64,000 nucleotides of DNA from Pseudomonas denitrificans (nom. rej.) (GCF_008807415.1 NZ_CP043626.1:5246501-5310500); one strand, 5' to 3'; positions 49,932 through 61,113 are shown, numbered from the stretch's first letter. Program-made: numbers and translations. The notes: generated from the letters alone by a model not told the origin.

Positions 49932-51142
49932 CAGACGCCGATGGACGCCAGTACGCCGGCCAGGTCCGCCAGCAGCGCGCAGCCCACGGCATGGCGGGCA
50001 CGCTGGATGCCGACCGCGCCGAAGTACACGGCGAGCACGTAGAAGGTGGTCTCGGTACTGCCCTGCACGGTAGCCGCTACCAGGGCCGGGAAGCTGTCCA
50101 CGCCATGAGATTGCATGGTCTCCAGCAGCATCGCCCGCGCGGCGCTGCCGGAGAATGGCTTGACCAGGGCGGTGGGCAGCGCATCGACAAAGCGGGTGTC
50201 CCAGCCCACGCCTTCCACCACCCAGCGGATGCCGTCCAGCGCCATCTCCAGGGCACCAGAGGCGCGCAGCACACCGACCGCGCAAAGCATTGCGACCAGG
50301 TAGGGCAGCAGGCTCTTGGCGACGTCGAAGCCTTCCTTCGCACCGTCGACGAAGGTTTCGTACACCGGCACCTTCTTCAGCCAGCCGACGACGAGGAACA
50401 GCATGATGATGCCGAACAGCGTCAGGTTGCCCAGCAACGAGGACAGCTGCGCCAGCGCGGCGGAGGACAGTCCCGCCAGCAGTGCCATGAAGGCACCCAG
50501 CGCCAGCGCACCGGGAATCAGGTACGCCAGCACTACCGGGTCCCACAGGCGCAGGCGCTGCATCACCGCCACGCTGAGCAGGCCGACCAGTGTGGAGGCG
50601 CTGGTCGCCAGCAGGATCGGCAGGAATACCAGGGTCGGGTCCACCGCGCCTTGCTGGGCGCGGTACATGAAGATGGTCACTGGCAGCAGGGTCAGCGACG
50701 AGGCGTTGAGCACCAGAAAGAGAATCTGCGCGTTGCTCGCGGTGGTGCTGCCGGGGTTGAGCTCCTGCAGCGCCTTCATCGCCTTCAGGCCGATGGGCGT
50801 AGCGGCGTTGTCCAGGCCCAGGCCGTTGGCGGCGAAGTTCAGGGTGATCAGGCCGATGACCGGGTGGCCAGCGGGCACTTCGGGCATCAGGCGACGGAAC
50901 AGCGGGCCGAGCAGCACCGCGAGCTTCTCCACCAACCCGGCCTTCTCGGCGATGCGCAGGAAGCCCAGCCACAGCGTCAGGGTGCCGAACAGCAGCACCA
51001 TGACCTCTACCGACAGCTTGGCCATGGCGAACAGGCTTTCCACCATGGCGGCGAACACGGTGGCCTCGCCACCCAGCAGCCAGCGGGAAAGCGCGGTGAC
51101 CGCCGCGACGATGAAAAAGCCCAGCCACAGGCCGTTGAGCAT
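49913..51142 (-). CDS. Spore-maturation-like/nucleoside-recognition membrane protein (SpmA-SpmB fusion)
   Basis: 409 residues from ATG 51142 (MLNGLWLGFFIVAAVTAL). About 10 membrane segments. The two halves correspond to SpmA ('FFIVAAVTALSRWL...ESLFAMAKLSVEVMVLLFGTLTLWLGFLRIAEKAGLVEKLA' and 'LNFAANGLGLDNAATPIGLKAMKALQELNP') and SpmB ('VYETFVDGAKEGFDVAKSLLPYLVAMLCAVGVLRASGAL', 'SFPALVAATVQGSTETTFYVLAVYFGAVGIQRARHAV'). Gram-negative members are not sporulation proteins and their role is unknown. It faces gltP's terminator upstream. Confidence 0.82.
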   Translation of the reverse strand: MLNGLWLGFFIVAAVTALSRWLLGGEATVFAAMVESLFAMAKLSVEVMVLLFGTLTLWLGFLRIAEKAGLVEKLAVLLGPLFRRLMPEVPAGHPVIGLITLNFAANGLGLDNAATPIGLKAMKALQELNPGSTTASNAQILFLVLNASSLTLLPVTIFMYRAQQGAVDPTLVFLPILLATSASTLVGLLSVAVMQRLRLWDPVVLAYLIPGALALGAFMALLAGLSSAALAQLSSLLGNLTLFGIIMLFLVVGWLKKVPVYETFVDGAKEGFDVAKSLLPYLVAMLCAVGVLRASGALEMALDGIRWVVEGVGWDTRFVDALPTALVKPFSGSAARAMLLETMQSHGVDSFPALVAATVQGSTETTFYVLAVYFGAVGIQRARHAVGCALLADLAGVLASIGVCYWFFA

Positions 51143-51206
51143 GCGATGTCCCCCTTGGAATGGCCGCGATGATAGCGGCACGGGCCAGTCCTACGCCAGA
51201 AACGAC

Positions 51207-51232
51207 AAGGCCCCGGACGAAACCGGGGCCTT
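51207..51232. terminator. gltP terminator
   Basis: AAGGCCCCGG-ACGAAA-CCGGGGCCTT is a perfect 10-base stem immediately downstream of the gltP stop (minus strand), with TTGTCGTTTC after it on that strand. Confidence 0.75.
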
Positions 51233-51250
51233 GTGGCTAACCCTTGCAGG

Positions 51251-52600
<1,350 letters not shown>

Positions 52601-53284
52601 AGTGAGTCACCCTTGATTCTTGTGGAAGTCGGGGTCGCCGAGCCATCGGGATGCCGACGGCCAGCGAAAAAAGGGGCGCATGATTCCGACCCGCCCTTTT
52701 CCCGTCTAATGCCGGAAACGCCTACCCCATGCACAATCGGCATAGGAAAAGGCATCTGAAACCTTGGTTCCAGGTCGTGAGACCCTTGATTTTCTGCATG
52801 ACACAGGTTCCTCAACGCCTGTCACGCAGCGCTGTTCAAAGCCGTCTAGGCTTGGAGCAAATCGGCCATCAATGGCCCGGATTGATCGGTCAGGAAGATC
52901 GGGACGTTCGGGTCGCGGCTTCTTGTTACCGGATGTACGGTCGCCGTCCGGAGACCGTCAGGGATGGCCGAGGGCGAGCAAAGGGCCCTTCGACTGCAAG
53001 GCTGGCGGGAATGCGGGCGCTCCTGTGGATAAGTCGCCGGATTCCGCTCTTCATTGTGGCGGTGGCTGGTTCCCGACAGGTCAGGTAAATCAACCGACGG
53101 GAATCGGCGAGTGATTGTAAGACGTTTCCACAGCACTCCGAATTGACTGACATCAGTGAAGTTCAACCGGCTTCGAGCGAGCGTGCGGATACCCTGCCGC
53201 CATGACCGCGACAGCCGGGTAGCAACGGGTTGTTGAATGTGTGGTGAAAGCACAACGCGGTGACACTCTGAATAAGGACGCTCT
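52601..53284. other. Intergenic region, no supported gene
   Basis: 684 bases between divergent gltP and the DUF3313 gene. Several frames are open, but none has a ribosome site, a domain or the codon pattern of the neighbours. A partial stem AAAAGGGGCG...CCGCCCTTTT (52668-52701) lies near the gltP start. One TTATCCACA is at 53025-53033. No convincing promoter was found by eye. Confidence 0.5.
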
Positions 53285-53943
53285 ATGACGCGACGCTACG
53301 TAGTACCCACCCTGCTTTTCACTGGCGCCCTGGCGCTGGCCGGCTGCTCCAGCCAGAAACCGGACGCCTCGCAGTACTCGGGCTTCCTCGGCGACTACTC
53401 GCAACTCAAGCCCGCCACTTCCCCAGCGGACAGCCGGTGCTGCGCTGGGTCGACCCGGACCTGAAGCTGCAGAACTACAGCTCGGTACTGGTCGAGCGGC
53501 CGGTCTACTACCCGCCGCCCAAGCCGAACGAGAACATCGACCAGAAGACCCTCAACGAAATCCCCGATTACCTGAAGAAGCAGGTCGAGCTGCAACTGGG
53601 CAGCCGTTACCGCATCGTCCAGCAGGCTGATCGCGACACCCTGGTGCTGCGCACCGCGATCACCGGGGTGAACATCTCCACCGAAGGCCTGAAAGCCTAT
53701 GAGGTGATCCCGATTGCCCTGGTGGTGGCCGCGACGACCACGGCGATTGGCACCCGCGACCAGGACACCGAGGTCTACGTGGAATTCGAGGCTCTGGATG
53801 GCGCGACCAGCAAACCGGTCGCCAAGGTAGTGCGCAAGGGCGCGGGCAAGACACTGGAGAACACCAGCACTCACCTGAATCTGACGGACCTGAAACCGGT
53901 ACTCGATGGCTGGGCGCGCGACGCGGCCAACTTCAAGCCATGA
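53285..53943 (+). CDS. DUF3313 lipoprotein, apparent one-base frameshift
   Basis: Two frames make one protein of 219 residues if one C is restored in CCCC at 53421-53424 (…KPATSP-SGQPVLRWVDPDLK…). ATG 53285 opens a lipoprotein signal 'TLLFTGALALAGCSSQKP'. The mature part 'LRWVDPDLKLQNYSSVLVERPVYYPPPKPNENIDQKTLNEIPDYLKKQVELQLGSRYRIVQQADRDTLVLRTAITGVNIS' is the DUF3313 pattern. Function unknown, envelope-located. The break is of the same kind as four others in this window and is most likely a sequencing artefact. Confidence 0.78.
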
Positions 53944-53995
53944 TCCGCTGCTGCATGCCCGCTTCTGCATGAAAGCCGCCGCATGAAATGAAGCG

Positions 53996-54038
53996 CTCCG
54001 GAGCCGGCGCGAGAATCCCGCGTCGGTTCCGGAGGCTT
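53996..54038 (+). terminator. Terminator after the DUF3313 gene
   Basis: CTCCGGAGCCGGCGCG (53996-54011) pairs with CGCGTCGGTTCCGGAG (54019-54034) with two G-T pairs, loop AGAATCC, then GCTTT. It lies between convergent genes (Ivy is on the other strand). Confidence 0.65.
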
Positions 54039-54181
54039 TGCCTGGCCCGGCCCGCTTGATGCGGAGGTACCCCCTGTACCCCTGGGTCATTCAGGACCAG
54101 ACGCATCCCGAACATCCCGGCCCCCTGGCCGTGCGTACGCCTTCTGGGTACGCGTATCTCGGAAACTCTCTGCTGGTAGGG

Positions 54182-54652
54182 TCAGTACCAGTTCGGATCA
54201 CTCTTGAGCTGGTCGTCGAGGATCCGTTTCACCGAATCGTCCGGCTCACCCAGCCAGCGGAAACTGGCGTGCTTGCTCGGCGACTTGTCCGCCGGAAGGT
54301 TCTCCGGAACCTTCACGTAAAGCGCGTAGGCCTTGTCCTTGTCCCAGGTAAAAGCCACGTACAGCCGATGGGCGGAGCAGTTGTGCGCTTCGCACAACTC
54401 GCCGACCAGGTACTTGTCGCCCTGCTCGTCCACCGCCTGCATCGGCGTCGCGGTGCCACTGAGGTTCATCACCCAGTCGGGCAGCCGGCTCTCGTCCTTG
54501 ACCACCGATTGCCAGGTGTCGCGGTACTGCGGGTCACTGGCCACCAGCTCGTTCAGGCGGTACTGCGCGTCCTTGTCCGCCTCGGCGGCCAGGGCCTGGG
54601 CCCCGGCGCCGAGCAGTACAGCCGTCAGCAGCAGATTGCGGGTAAAACTCAT
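54182..54652 (-). CDS. ivy: Inhibitor of vertebrate lysozyme (Ivy) family protein
   Basis: 156 residues with signal peptide MSFTRNLLLTAVLLGAGAQALA. 'VGELCEAHNCSAHRLYVAFTWDKDKAYALYVKVPENLP' is the Ivy core: CxxHxC (CEAHNC) loop and the following strands. Ends 'DDQLKSDPNWY', typical of the family. Periplasmic, it binds c-type lysozyme and protects peptidoglycan. A homologue next to algB in P. aeruginosa (PA5481) is remembered as a second Ivy. Confidence 0.85.
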   Translation of the reverse strand: MSFTRNLLLTAVLLGAGAQALAAEADKDAQYRLNELVASDPQYRDTWQSVVKDESRLPDWVMNLSGTATPMQAVDEQGDKYLVGELCEAHNCSAHRLYVAFTWDKDKAYALYVKVPENLPADKSPSKHASFRWLGEPDDSVKRILDDQLKSDPNWY

Positions 54653-54690
54653 CGCTACGCTCCTTGTTCAACTTCCACCGGTCCGCGGCG

Positions 54691-54852
54691 TCAACCCCGG
54701 CGACGGCCCATGACGAAGGACACGATGAACAGCACCAGGAAGATCACGAACAGGATCTTGGCGATGCTGGTCGCGGCGCCGGCGATGCCACCGAAGCCCA
54801 GGACCGCGGCGATGATGGCGATGATCAGGAATGTCAGTGCCCAGCTAAGCAT
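54691..54852 (-). CDS. DUF1328 small membrane protein
   Basis: 53 residues, [20 protein letters not shown]...SFVMGRRRG, with GAGGAGAGAC before the ATG at 54852. Two hydrophobic segments around '[21 protein letters not shown]' and a basic C-terminus match DUF1328 (YtjA-like) exactly in length and pattern. It is an inner membrane protein of unknown function that is usually stress-induced. It lies 38 bases upstream of ivy on the same strand. Confidence 0.88.
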   Translation of the reverse strand: MLSWALTFLIIAIIAAVLGFGGIAGAATSIAKILFVIFLVLFIVSFVMGRRRG

Positions 54853-55029
54853 GGGGTCTCTCCTCTTCTCGTTGTCGGTACGGCACCGCTTCGGGTACCT
54901 GCTCCGGAGTCATCGCAAGGCAGTCTCCGGAAGGGGTGTCCGCCCGGGCGCTTCCGGGCACTGCGGACCTGTCGGGCAAGCCAGTGGCCTGCCGGCGATT
55001 CAGAAAGCCGTTGATTCAGAAGCATGGGC

Positions 55030-55347
55030 TCAGAACACCCAGCCGCCCTGCGGGCGAACCATCGGCTGGACCTGAGCCTGGGTTTGCGCCTGCGGCGGTT
55101 GCAGCACCTGGGCCTGGTTGCGGGCGGGGGCTGCCTGTGGATAACGCGACGCTTCGCGGTACAAATCAGGGGTGTTGGAAACAGCTGGAACGTAGGCGAC
55201 CGATGCGCTGGCGGCCTGGGCTTGGGAAACCTGCATCTGCAGCTGCACCTGGTTGATCAGCAACAGCAGGAGGGCACCGGCGAAGAAGATCCGGCTCCAC
55301 ACATCGATACGCGCGACTTGCACTTGGCTGTTGGTTCCGCTGTTCAT
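55030..55347 (-). CDS. Single-pass membrane hypothetical protein, Gln-rich
   Basis: 105 residues from ATG 55347 (GGAGAAACGGG upstream). A short N-terminus, a membrane helix 'IFFAGALLLLLINQVQLQM', and a Gln/Ala/Pro-rich tail with 'PAPARNQAQVLQPPQAQTQAQVQPMVRPQGGWVF'. I do not recognise a family. It belongs to the small stress-gene group (Ivy, DUF1328, DUF2383, BON) by location. Confidence 0.55.
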   Translation of the reverse strand: MNSGTNSQVQVARIDVWSRIFFAGALLLLLINQVQLQMQVSQAQAASASVAYVPAVSNTPDLYREASRYPQAAPARNQAQVLQPPQAQTQAQVQPMVRPQGGWVF

Positions 55348-55626
55348 CCCGTTTCTCCTGCCCGTCGCCGATCTGTCTGTCGAACCTTGTGGCGGTTTCC
55401 TTGGCCTTTCCGGTTCTCGTCGTCGCGGGTGGTTCTGTTGACTGTCTTGCAGTAGGAATTGCACGCCGCATGCCAGTCTGTTGAATCTTATTTTTTCCTT
55501 TTAAATCAATAAGTTGAATATGGTACCAAGGTGCATTTCTGTCGCATCCTGCACGATGGGCCGGGATGGGTCGTGCGATTTGCAATCCCGAGGCCGGAGC
55601 GCCTCCCTGCGCTCGTGTGAACCGCA

Positions 55627-56061
55627 TCACTTAAGCGAGTGCTTCAGCTGGCTCATCTGGTCGTGGCAAGCCCGTACCTTGGGCAGTTCAGCGCGAAGCA
55701 GCGCCTGGGTTTCCGGCGTGCCTTTCTCCAGGGCGTCCTCAAAGGCGTGGAGGATGCGGTCCTCGGTTTCCTCCAGCTGGGCGACATAGGTGGCGCCTTC
55801 GTCACTGGCCAGGGTCGCGCGAGTGTCGGCATAGACCTGACGCAGCTTGCCCAGCAGCGTGCCGCCGGTAGCGGGGTCGTCGTGGTTGGCGGCGACCTTG
55901 CCGGCCAGGGCGTTGATCACGTCGGTCTTGGCCTGGGCCATGGATTGGAACAGCCGCTGCAGCCGGGCATCCTTCACTTCCTGGATGGCGTGCTGGTAAA
56001 AGCGCTGTCCGTCACGGGTTATCTCGATGAGTTCATTGAGCTGACTGGTCGTTCGAGTCAT
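55627..56061 (-). CDS. DUF2383 four-helix-bundle (ferritin-like) protein
   Basis: 144 residues. 'TTSQLNELIEITRDGQRFYQHAIQEVKDARLQRLFQSMAQAKTDVINALAGKV' and 'YVAQLEETEDRILHAFEDALEKGTPETQALLRAELPKVRACHDQMSQL' give the PA2169-type DUF2383 pattern. It probably folds as a ferritin-like bundle with no proven function. It is 33 bases downstream of the BON gene on the same strand, so very likely in the same sigma-54-controlled operon. Confidence 0.85.
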   Translation of the reverse strand: MTRTTSQLNELIEITRDGQRFYQHAIQEVKDARLQRLFQSMAQAKTDVINALAGKVAANHDDPATGGTLLGKLRQVYADTRATLASDEGATYVAQLEETEDRILHAFEDALEKGTPETQALLRAELPKVRACHDQMSQLKHSLK

Positions 56062-56094
56062 GACAGGTACTCCTGCAAAGGAAGGGTGGAAGAG

Positions 56095-56949
56095 TCAGGC
56101 AGCCTGGCCGGCCACCTTCAGCGCAGTGGCGTCCACCTCACGCACACCACGGGTCTTGCGGGCGGAATCGATCAATTGCTGGCGTTCGTCGGCGTTGGGC
56201 ACCTGGCCGCTGAGGGTGACCACGCCGTCGCGGGTGGAAACGCCGATGGACAGCCCCTGCAGCGCATGAGCGGAGAGGATGCCGGCCTTGATCTGGCTGG
56301 TGATCCAGGCATCGCTCACGGCGGCCTGGGCATCACCGACGGATTTCTCGAATGTCTGCGTAGAAGCCGCGTCCGGATCGACCTTCAGGCGGTTATCCAC
56401 AGCGCTGACGCCTTCGGTCTGCGCCGCCAGGTGGGCGGCCTGCTGGCTGGCCTCCTCGCTGACAACCGTGCCTTCGAGGGTGACCGCGCCGGACTTGCTG
56501 GTGACCTTGATATCCAGGCCTTCGCTGTGTTTCTCCAGCAGCAGCTTGGATTTCACCTTCGCCGCCAGCGTGGCGTCGTCCCACTTCTGCACCACACCTG
56601 AATCCTTGGTGGTGTCGGCCTTCTGGGCGTCAGCCAGCGAAGCCTCAACCCCCAGCTGGTTATCCACAGCCGTGATGCCTTCGACACTGCCGGCGATCTG
56701 CCCGGCCAGCGCCTTCTGTTCTTCACTGGCCACGGCGCCGGTCAGCTGCGCGCGGCCGTTTTCCACATCCACCTTGATCGCGTAGGGCTTGAGCTCGCGG
56801 TTGAGGTTGATGGCCGTCCAGATCGAACCTTCCTGGCGCGCTTCGGCCAGTTGCGCGCTCAGCCCGGCCTCGGCGGCGTGGCTGGCCAGCGGTTGCAGGG
56901 TGAGCAGTGCGGAACCCAGGACGAGGGCAAGGATCTTCGAGTCAGGCAT
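56095..56949 (-). CDS. Periplasmic protein with three BON domains
   Basis: 284 residues from ATG 56949, signal sequence 'ALVLGSALLTLQPLASHA'. Three BON domains are visible by repeated 'GRAQLTGAVASEEQKALAGQIAGSVEGITAVDNQLGV', 'GAVTLEGTVVSEEASQQAAHLAAQTEGVSAVDNRLKV' and 'GVVTLSGQVPNADERQQLIDSARKTRGVREVDATALKV'. Two in-frame TTATCCACA 9-mers encode the VDN of the first two. BON domains bind phospholipid and are found in OsmY-type envelope-stress proteins. Promoter: sigma-54 site at 56987-57001. Confidence 0.88.
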   Translation of the reverse strand: MPDSKILALVLGSALLTLQPLASHAAEAGLSAQLAEARQEGSIWTAINLNRELKPYAIKVDVENGRAQLTGAVASEEQKALAGQIAGSVEGITAVDNQLGVEASLADAQKADTTKDSGVVQKWDDATLAAKVKSKLLLEKHSEGLDIKVTSKSGAVTLEGTVVSEEASQQAAHLAAQTEGVSAVDNRLKVDPDAASTQTFEKSVGDAQAAVSDAWITSQIKAGILSAHALQGLSIGVSTRDGVVTLSGQVPNADERQQLIDSARKTRGVREVDATALKVAGQAA

Positions 56950-56986
56950 GGCGGTCTCCGTCAAACGATGGTGCAGCATTGGATTC

Positions 56987-57001
56987 GCAAGCGCCGTGCC
57001 A
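56987..57001 (-). promoter_or_regulatory. Sigma-54 promoter of the BON operon
   Basis: On the minus strand TGGCAC-GGCGC-TTGC matches the sigma-54 consensus TGGCAC-N5-TTGC in every position, with GG and GC exactly 10 bases apart. Its -12 is about 38 bases before the BON start codon, giving a leader of about 25 bases. It is located between BON and the divergent algB gene, an NtrC-family activator. Confidence 0.75.
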
Positions 57002-57177
57002 GTGCGATTTGTGGATAAAATTCTTGTAATTCAATGTGTTGAATGGTCTGCGCAGAACCCGGACTGTGCACCCTGCCCGAAGGACTCGAAAGATTCTTGC
57101 AACTTGCACGAAAATCCCTGGACTAAGAAAAATCGCACCCCTTACAACAACGAATCACACAACGAGGAAATCGCTGA

Positions 57178-58524
57178 ATGGACGCAACGCCTGAACAGCA
57201 AGGCCGGATCCTGCTGGTCGATGACGAGTCCGCCATCCTGCGCTCGTTCCGCTATTGCCTGGAGGACGAGGGCTACAGCGTGGCCACCGCCAGCAGCGCG
57301 CAGCAGGCGGAGAACCTGTTGCAGCGCCAGGTGTTCGACCTGTGCTTCCTCGACCTGCGGCTGGGCGACGACAACGGCCTGGATGTGCTGGCGCAGATGC
57401 GTGTACAGGCGCCCTGGATGCGCGTGGTGATAGTCACCGCGCATTCGGCCGTGGACACCGCCGTGGATGCCATGCAGGCCGGCGCTGCGGATTACCTGGT
57501 GAAGCCCTGCAGCCCCGACCAGCTGCGCCTGGCCGCCGCCAAGCAGCTCGAAGTGCGCCAGCTCACCGCGCGCATCGAGGCGCTGGAAGGCGAGATGCGC
57601 AAGCAGGGCGATGTGCTCGAATCCCACAGCCCAGCCATGGCCGCCGTGCTGGAGACGGCCAGGCAGGTGGCCGCCACCGACGCCAACATCCTCATCCTCG
57701 GCGAATCCGGCTCCGGCAAGGGTGAGCTGGCGCGGGCCATCCACGGCTGGAGCAAGCGGGCGAAGAAGTCCTGCGTGACCATCAACTGCCCTTCCCTCTC
57801 CGCCGAACTGATGGAGAGCGAACTCTTCGGCCACAGCCGCGGCGCGTTCACCGGCGCGACCGAAAACACCCTCGGGCGCATCAGCCAGGCGGATGGCGGC
57901 ACGCTGTTCCTTGACGAGATCGGCGATTTCCCCCTCATCCTGCAGCCGAAATTGCTGCGTTTCATCCAGGACAAGGAATACGAGCGGATCGGCGATCCGG
58001 TAACCCGCAACGCCGATGTACGCATCCTCGCCGCCACCAACCGTGATCTCGCCGGCATGGTCGCCCAAGGCACTTTCCGTGAAGACCTGCTCTACCGTCT
58101 GAACGTCATCGTGCTCAATCTGCCGCCACTGCGTGAACGCGCCGAGGACATCATCGGCCTGGCCGAGCGCTTCCTGGCCCGCTTCGTGAAGGACTACGGC
58201 CGCCCTGCTCGCGGCTTCACCGAGGAAGCGCGCGCGCTGCTGCGCCGCTATAACTGGCCGGGGAATGTGCGAGAGCTGCGCAACGTGATCGAAAGAGCAA
58301 GCATCATCTGCAATCTAGATCTTATCGGTATCGAACAGCTTGCTATCGGTGAACAAACCACCAACTCGGCTCCGCGCATCGGCGAGGCCATGAGCCTGGA
58401 GGAACTGGAGAAAGCCCACATCGCTGCCGTCATGGCCTCCAGCGCCACCCTCGACCAGGCCGCCAAGACCCTGGGGATCGACGCTTCCACCCTCTACCGC
58501 AAGCGCAAGCAGTACAGCCTGTGA
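57178..58524 (+). CDS. algB: NtrC-family response regulator AlgB
   Basis: 448 residues. Receiver: 'GRILLVDDESAILRSF' (DD at 15-16) with phospho-acceptor Asp59 in 'CFLDLRLGD' and Lys in 'AADYLVKPC'. AAA+ sigma-54-type domain: Walker A 'ILGESGSGKGELARAI', GAFTGA ('HSRGAFTGATEN'), Walker B 'GGTLFLDEIGDF', 'NVRELRNVIERASI'. C-terminal Fis-type HTH 'DQAAKTLGIDASTLYRKRKQ'. In Pseudomonas AlgB regulates alginate and other genes and is controlled by KinB. The stop overlaps the kinB start (GTGA), as expected. GAGGAA is upstream of ATG 57178. Confidence 0.92.
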   Translation: MDATPEQQGRILLVDDESAILRSFRYCLEDEGYSVATASSAQQAENLLQRQVFDLCFLDLRLGDDNGLDVLAQMRVQAPWMRVVIVTAHSAVDTAVDAMQAGAADYLVKPCSPDQLRLAAAKQLEVRQLTARIEALEGEMRKQGDVLESHSPAMAAVLETARQVAATDANILILGESGSGKGELARAIHGWSKRAKKSCVTINCPSLSAELMESELFGHSRGAFTGATENTLGRISQADGGTLFLDEIGDFPLILQPKLLRFIQDKEYERIGDPVTRNADVRILAATNRDLAGMVAQGTFREDLLYRLNVIVLNLPPLRERAEDIIGLAERFLARFVKDYGRPARGFTEEARALLRRYNWPGNVRELRNVIERASIICNLDLIGIEQLAIGEQTTNSAPRIGEAMSLEELEKAHIAAVMASSATLDQAAKTLGIDASTLYRKRKQYSL

Positions 58525-60313
58525 ACCTGCCGATCCCGATGACGCTGCGCACGAGACTCTTCCTGAGTATCTCGGCGCTGATCACGGTAGCGCTACTGGG
58601 CCTGCTGCTAGGGCTGTTCAGCGTGGTGCTGACCGGCCGCGAGCAGGCCCAGCTGATCCAGCGCAACTTCGACGTCATCGAGGTCAGCCAGCGTCTGCGC
58701 CAGGCGCTGGGCGATGAACTGGTGCAGGTACTCAGCGCGCGGCCCAGCCCGGAACGCCTGGAGCAGGCCCGCACGCACTTCTCCCAGGCGCTCGAGCAGG
58801 GGCGGGCTCTGGCGCGTACCAGCAGTGAGCGCCAGGCCATGACGGAAATCGCCGATGCTCACCGGCTGTTCATCGAGGCAACCGACACGCCCGGTCCGGG
58901 GCGCCCGGAACTGCTGGAGGACAGCGACCTCAGCCGTACCCTCGACGTTCTGCGCAATCGCCTGCTGGCGTTGCACCAGGGGGCGATGGAGAACATCAGC
59001 GCCGACGAACGCTCGGCACGCGACCGCACGCTGCTGGTCAGCGGCCTGCTCGGGCTCATCGGCATCGCCATCCTGGTGGTCGGCTTCATCACTGCCCACA
59101 GCATTGCCCGCCGCTTCGGCGCGCCGATCGAGACGCTGGCCAAGGCCGCAGACAAGATCGGCCAGGGTGATTTCGACGTCACCCTGCCGGTTTCCGGCGT
59201 CTCCGAGATGTCGTCCCTGAGTCGCCGCTTCGGCCTGATGGCCGAAGCCCTGCGGCTTTACCGCGCGAGCAATACCGAGGCGCTGGGTTCGGGCCGCAAG
59301 CGCCTGCTGGCGGTACTCGACAGCATCGACGACGGCCTGGTGATCCTCGACCGTCACGGCCGCATCGAGCACGCCAATCCGGTGGCCACGCGCCAGCTGT
59401 TTTCCCACAGCGATCCACAGGCTCAGGAACTGGGCACGATGCTCAACAACCCGGCGCTGACCCAGGCCGTGCAGCGTGTCCTGAGCGGCAACCTGCTGGA
59501 GGAAACCCGCAGGACCTGGTGGTGGAGGTAAGCGGCGAGAGTCGGCTGCTGACCTGGGGCATGTCGCCGGTCACCCACGACGACGGACGCAACATCGGCG
59601 CGGTCATGGTGGTGCGCGACGTCACTGAGCAGCGGGCCTTCGAGCGCGTGCGCAACGACTTCGTACTGCGTGCTTCCCACGAGCTGCGCACGCCCATGAC
59701 GGGCATGCACATGGCCTTCGGACTGCTCGCCGAGCGCCTGAAGTTTCCCGAGGAATCCCGCGAACGCGACCTGGTGCGCACCGTGGACGAGGAGATGCAC
59801 CGCCTGGTGCGGCTGATCAACGATCTGCTGAATTTCTCGCGCTACCAGAGCGGCACCCAGAAGCTCGAGCTGCAGCTTTGCGATGTCGGCGACCTGCTGC
59901 GCCAGGCTCACCAGCGCTTCATCGGGCCGGCCGGAGACAAGCGAATCGAGCTCGATCTGGAGATCGCCGAGGATCTGCCTGCCATCAATATCGACCGCAC
60001 GCAGATCGAGCGAGTGCTGGACAACCTGATCGGCAACGCCCTGCGCCATACACCCGATGGCGGCACCATTCGCCTGCAGGCGCGCTGCCAGGAAGAGCGC
60101 GTGGCGATTGCGGTGGAGGACAGCGGCGACGGCATCCCGCTGAGCCAGCAAGGACGCATCTTCGAACCCTTCGTGCAGGTGGGCCGCAAGAAAGGCGGCG
60201 TCGGACTTGGCCTGGCGCTATGCCGGGAAATCGTGCAACTGCACGGCGGGCGCATCGCCCTGCGTTCTCAACAGGGCAAGGGCTCGCGCTTCTACCTGCT
60301 GCTGCCGGTTTAA
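58521..60313 (+). CDS. kinB: Sensor histidine kinase KinB, apparent one-base frameshift
   Basis: Two frames (58521 to ~59531, then to 60313) make one 597-residue kinase when one C is restored in CCC at 59506-59508 (…LLEETPQDLVVEVSGESR…). N-terminal membrane segments ('SALITVALLGLLLGLFSVVL'; 'LLVSGLLGLIGIAILVVGFITAHS') enclose a periplasmic sensor. A HAMP-like linker follows ('RRFGAPIETLAKAADKIGQGDFDVTL'), then a PAS-like part ('LLAVLDSIDDGLVILDRHGRIEHANPVAT'), an H-box ('RASHELRTPMTGMHMA'), an N-box ('VLDNLIGNALRHTPDGG') and G-boxes. GTG start overlaps algB. The single missing base in a conserved gene looks like sequencing error. Confidence 0.88.
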
Positions 60314-61091
60314 GAGGTCGGTACCGCCAGCAACAGCGCGGCGGTTTCCAGGTCCGGCTCACCGTCGAAGCGCTCCGGACGGAAGCGCATCTGGAATGCC
60401 GCGATCACATTGCGGGTTTCCTCATCCATCACCCCATCGAGCGGCACCGCGTAACCGTGGCGCGCCAACTGCTGCTGGAACCAGCCAGGAGCCGGCAGCT
60501 GGCCGTTCAGCTCGGTCAGGCGGCGTGCCAGCTCGCCCGGCTTAGGCCAGGGGATCAGGCCGGCGTCGGCGAGCTTCTTCCAGGGAATAGCGGACCGGGG
60601 TCGACCTTGCGCTGCGGGGCGATATCGCTGTGGCCAAGGATATGTTCCGGGGTGATGCCCTGGCGCTTGGTGATATCCCGCAGCAGGGCAATCAGTGCAT
60701 CGATCTGCGCATCCGGGTAGGGATACCAGATCTTCCCGCTCGGGGTATCACGGTAGCCGGGGTTCACCAGCTCGATGCCGATGGAGGTGGAATTGAGCCA
60801 GGTACGCCCCTGCCATTCGCTGGCGCCGGCGTGCCAGGCGCGGCGGTTCTCGTCCACCAGTTGGTAGATGGTCGCCGGGTTGTCACCGATCAGGTAGTGC
60901 GCGCTCACCTCACCGTGAGTCAGCAGCGCCAGCGAGCGCGGCAGATCGGCCGAGGTGTAGTGGACGATGACGTACTGGATGCGGCTGTCCTGGTTCTTCG
61001 ACACATGCTCGCGATCGATCTGCAGGCCCTTGTCGGCGCAGCCGGCAAGCAGTGTGGTGAGCAAGGCGAAGGTCAGGACACGCAGGATCAT
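60310..61091 (-). CDS. ampDh2: Periplasmic N-acetylmuramoyl-L-alanine amidase AmpDh2, apparent one-base frameshift
   Basis: About 260 residues when one base is restored in the CCC (GGG at 60583-60585 on plus). Lipoprotein signal 'LTFALLTTLLAGCADKG'. Amidase_2 domain: zinc His in 'IQYVIVHYTSADL', 'SIGIELVNPG', 'EHILGHSDIAPQRKVDPGPLFP' (His and Asp), then after the break 'WKKLADAGLIPWPKPGELARRL' and a C-terminal PG_binding-like domain ending 'LETAALLLAVPTS' with TAA at 60310-60312. Cleaves the lactyl-amide bond of murein peptides. The stop overlaps the kinB stop (convergent). It matches PA5485 in position. Confidence 0.85.
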
Positions 61092-61113
61092 GGCGGTTCT
61101 CAGGAGGAGAGCA

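Noticed and set aside
52729..53114. Frames of 116-119 codons in the gltP-DUF3313 gap
   Set aside because: No ribosome site, no homology pattern, two overlapping frames with no preference. Treated as non-coding.
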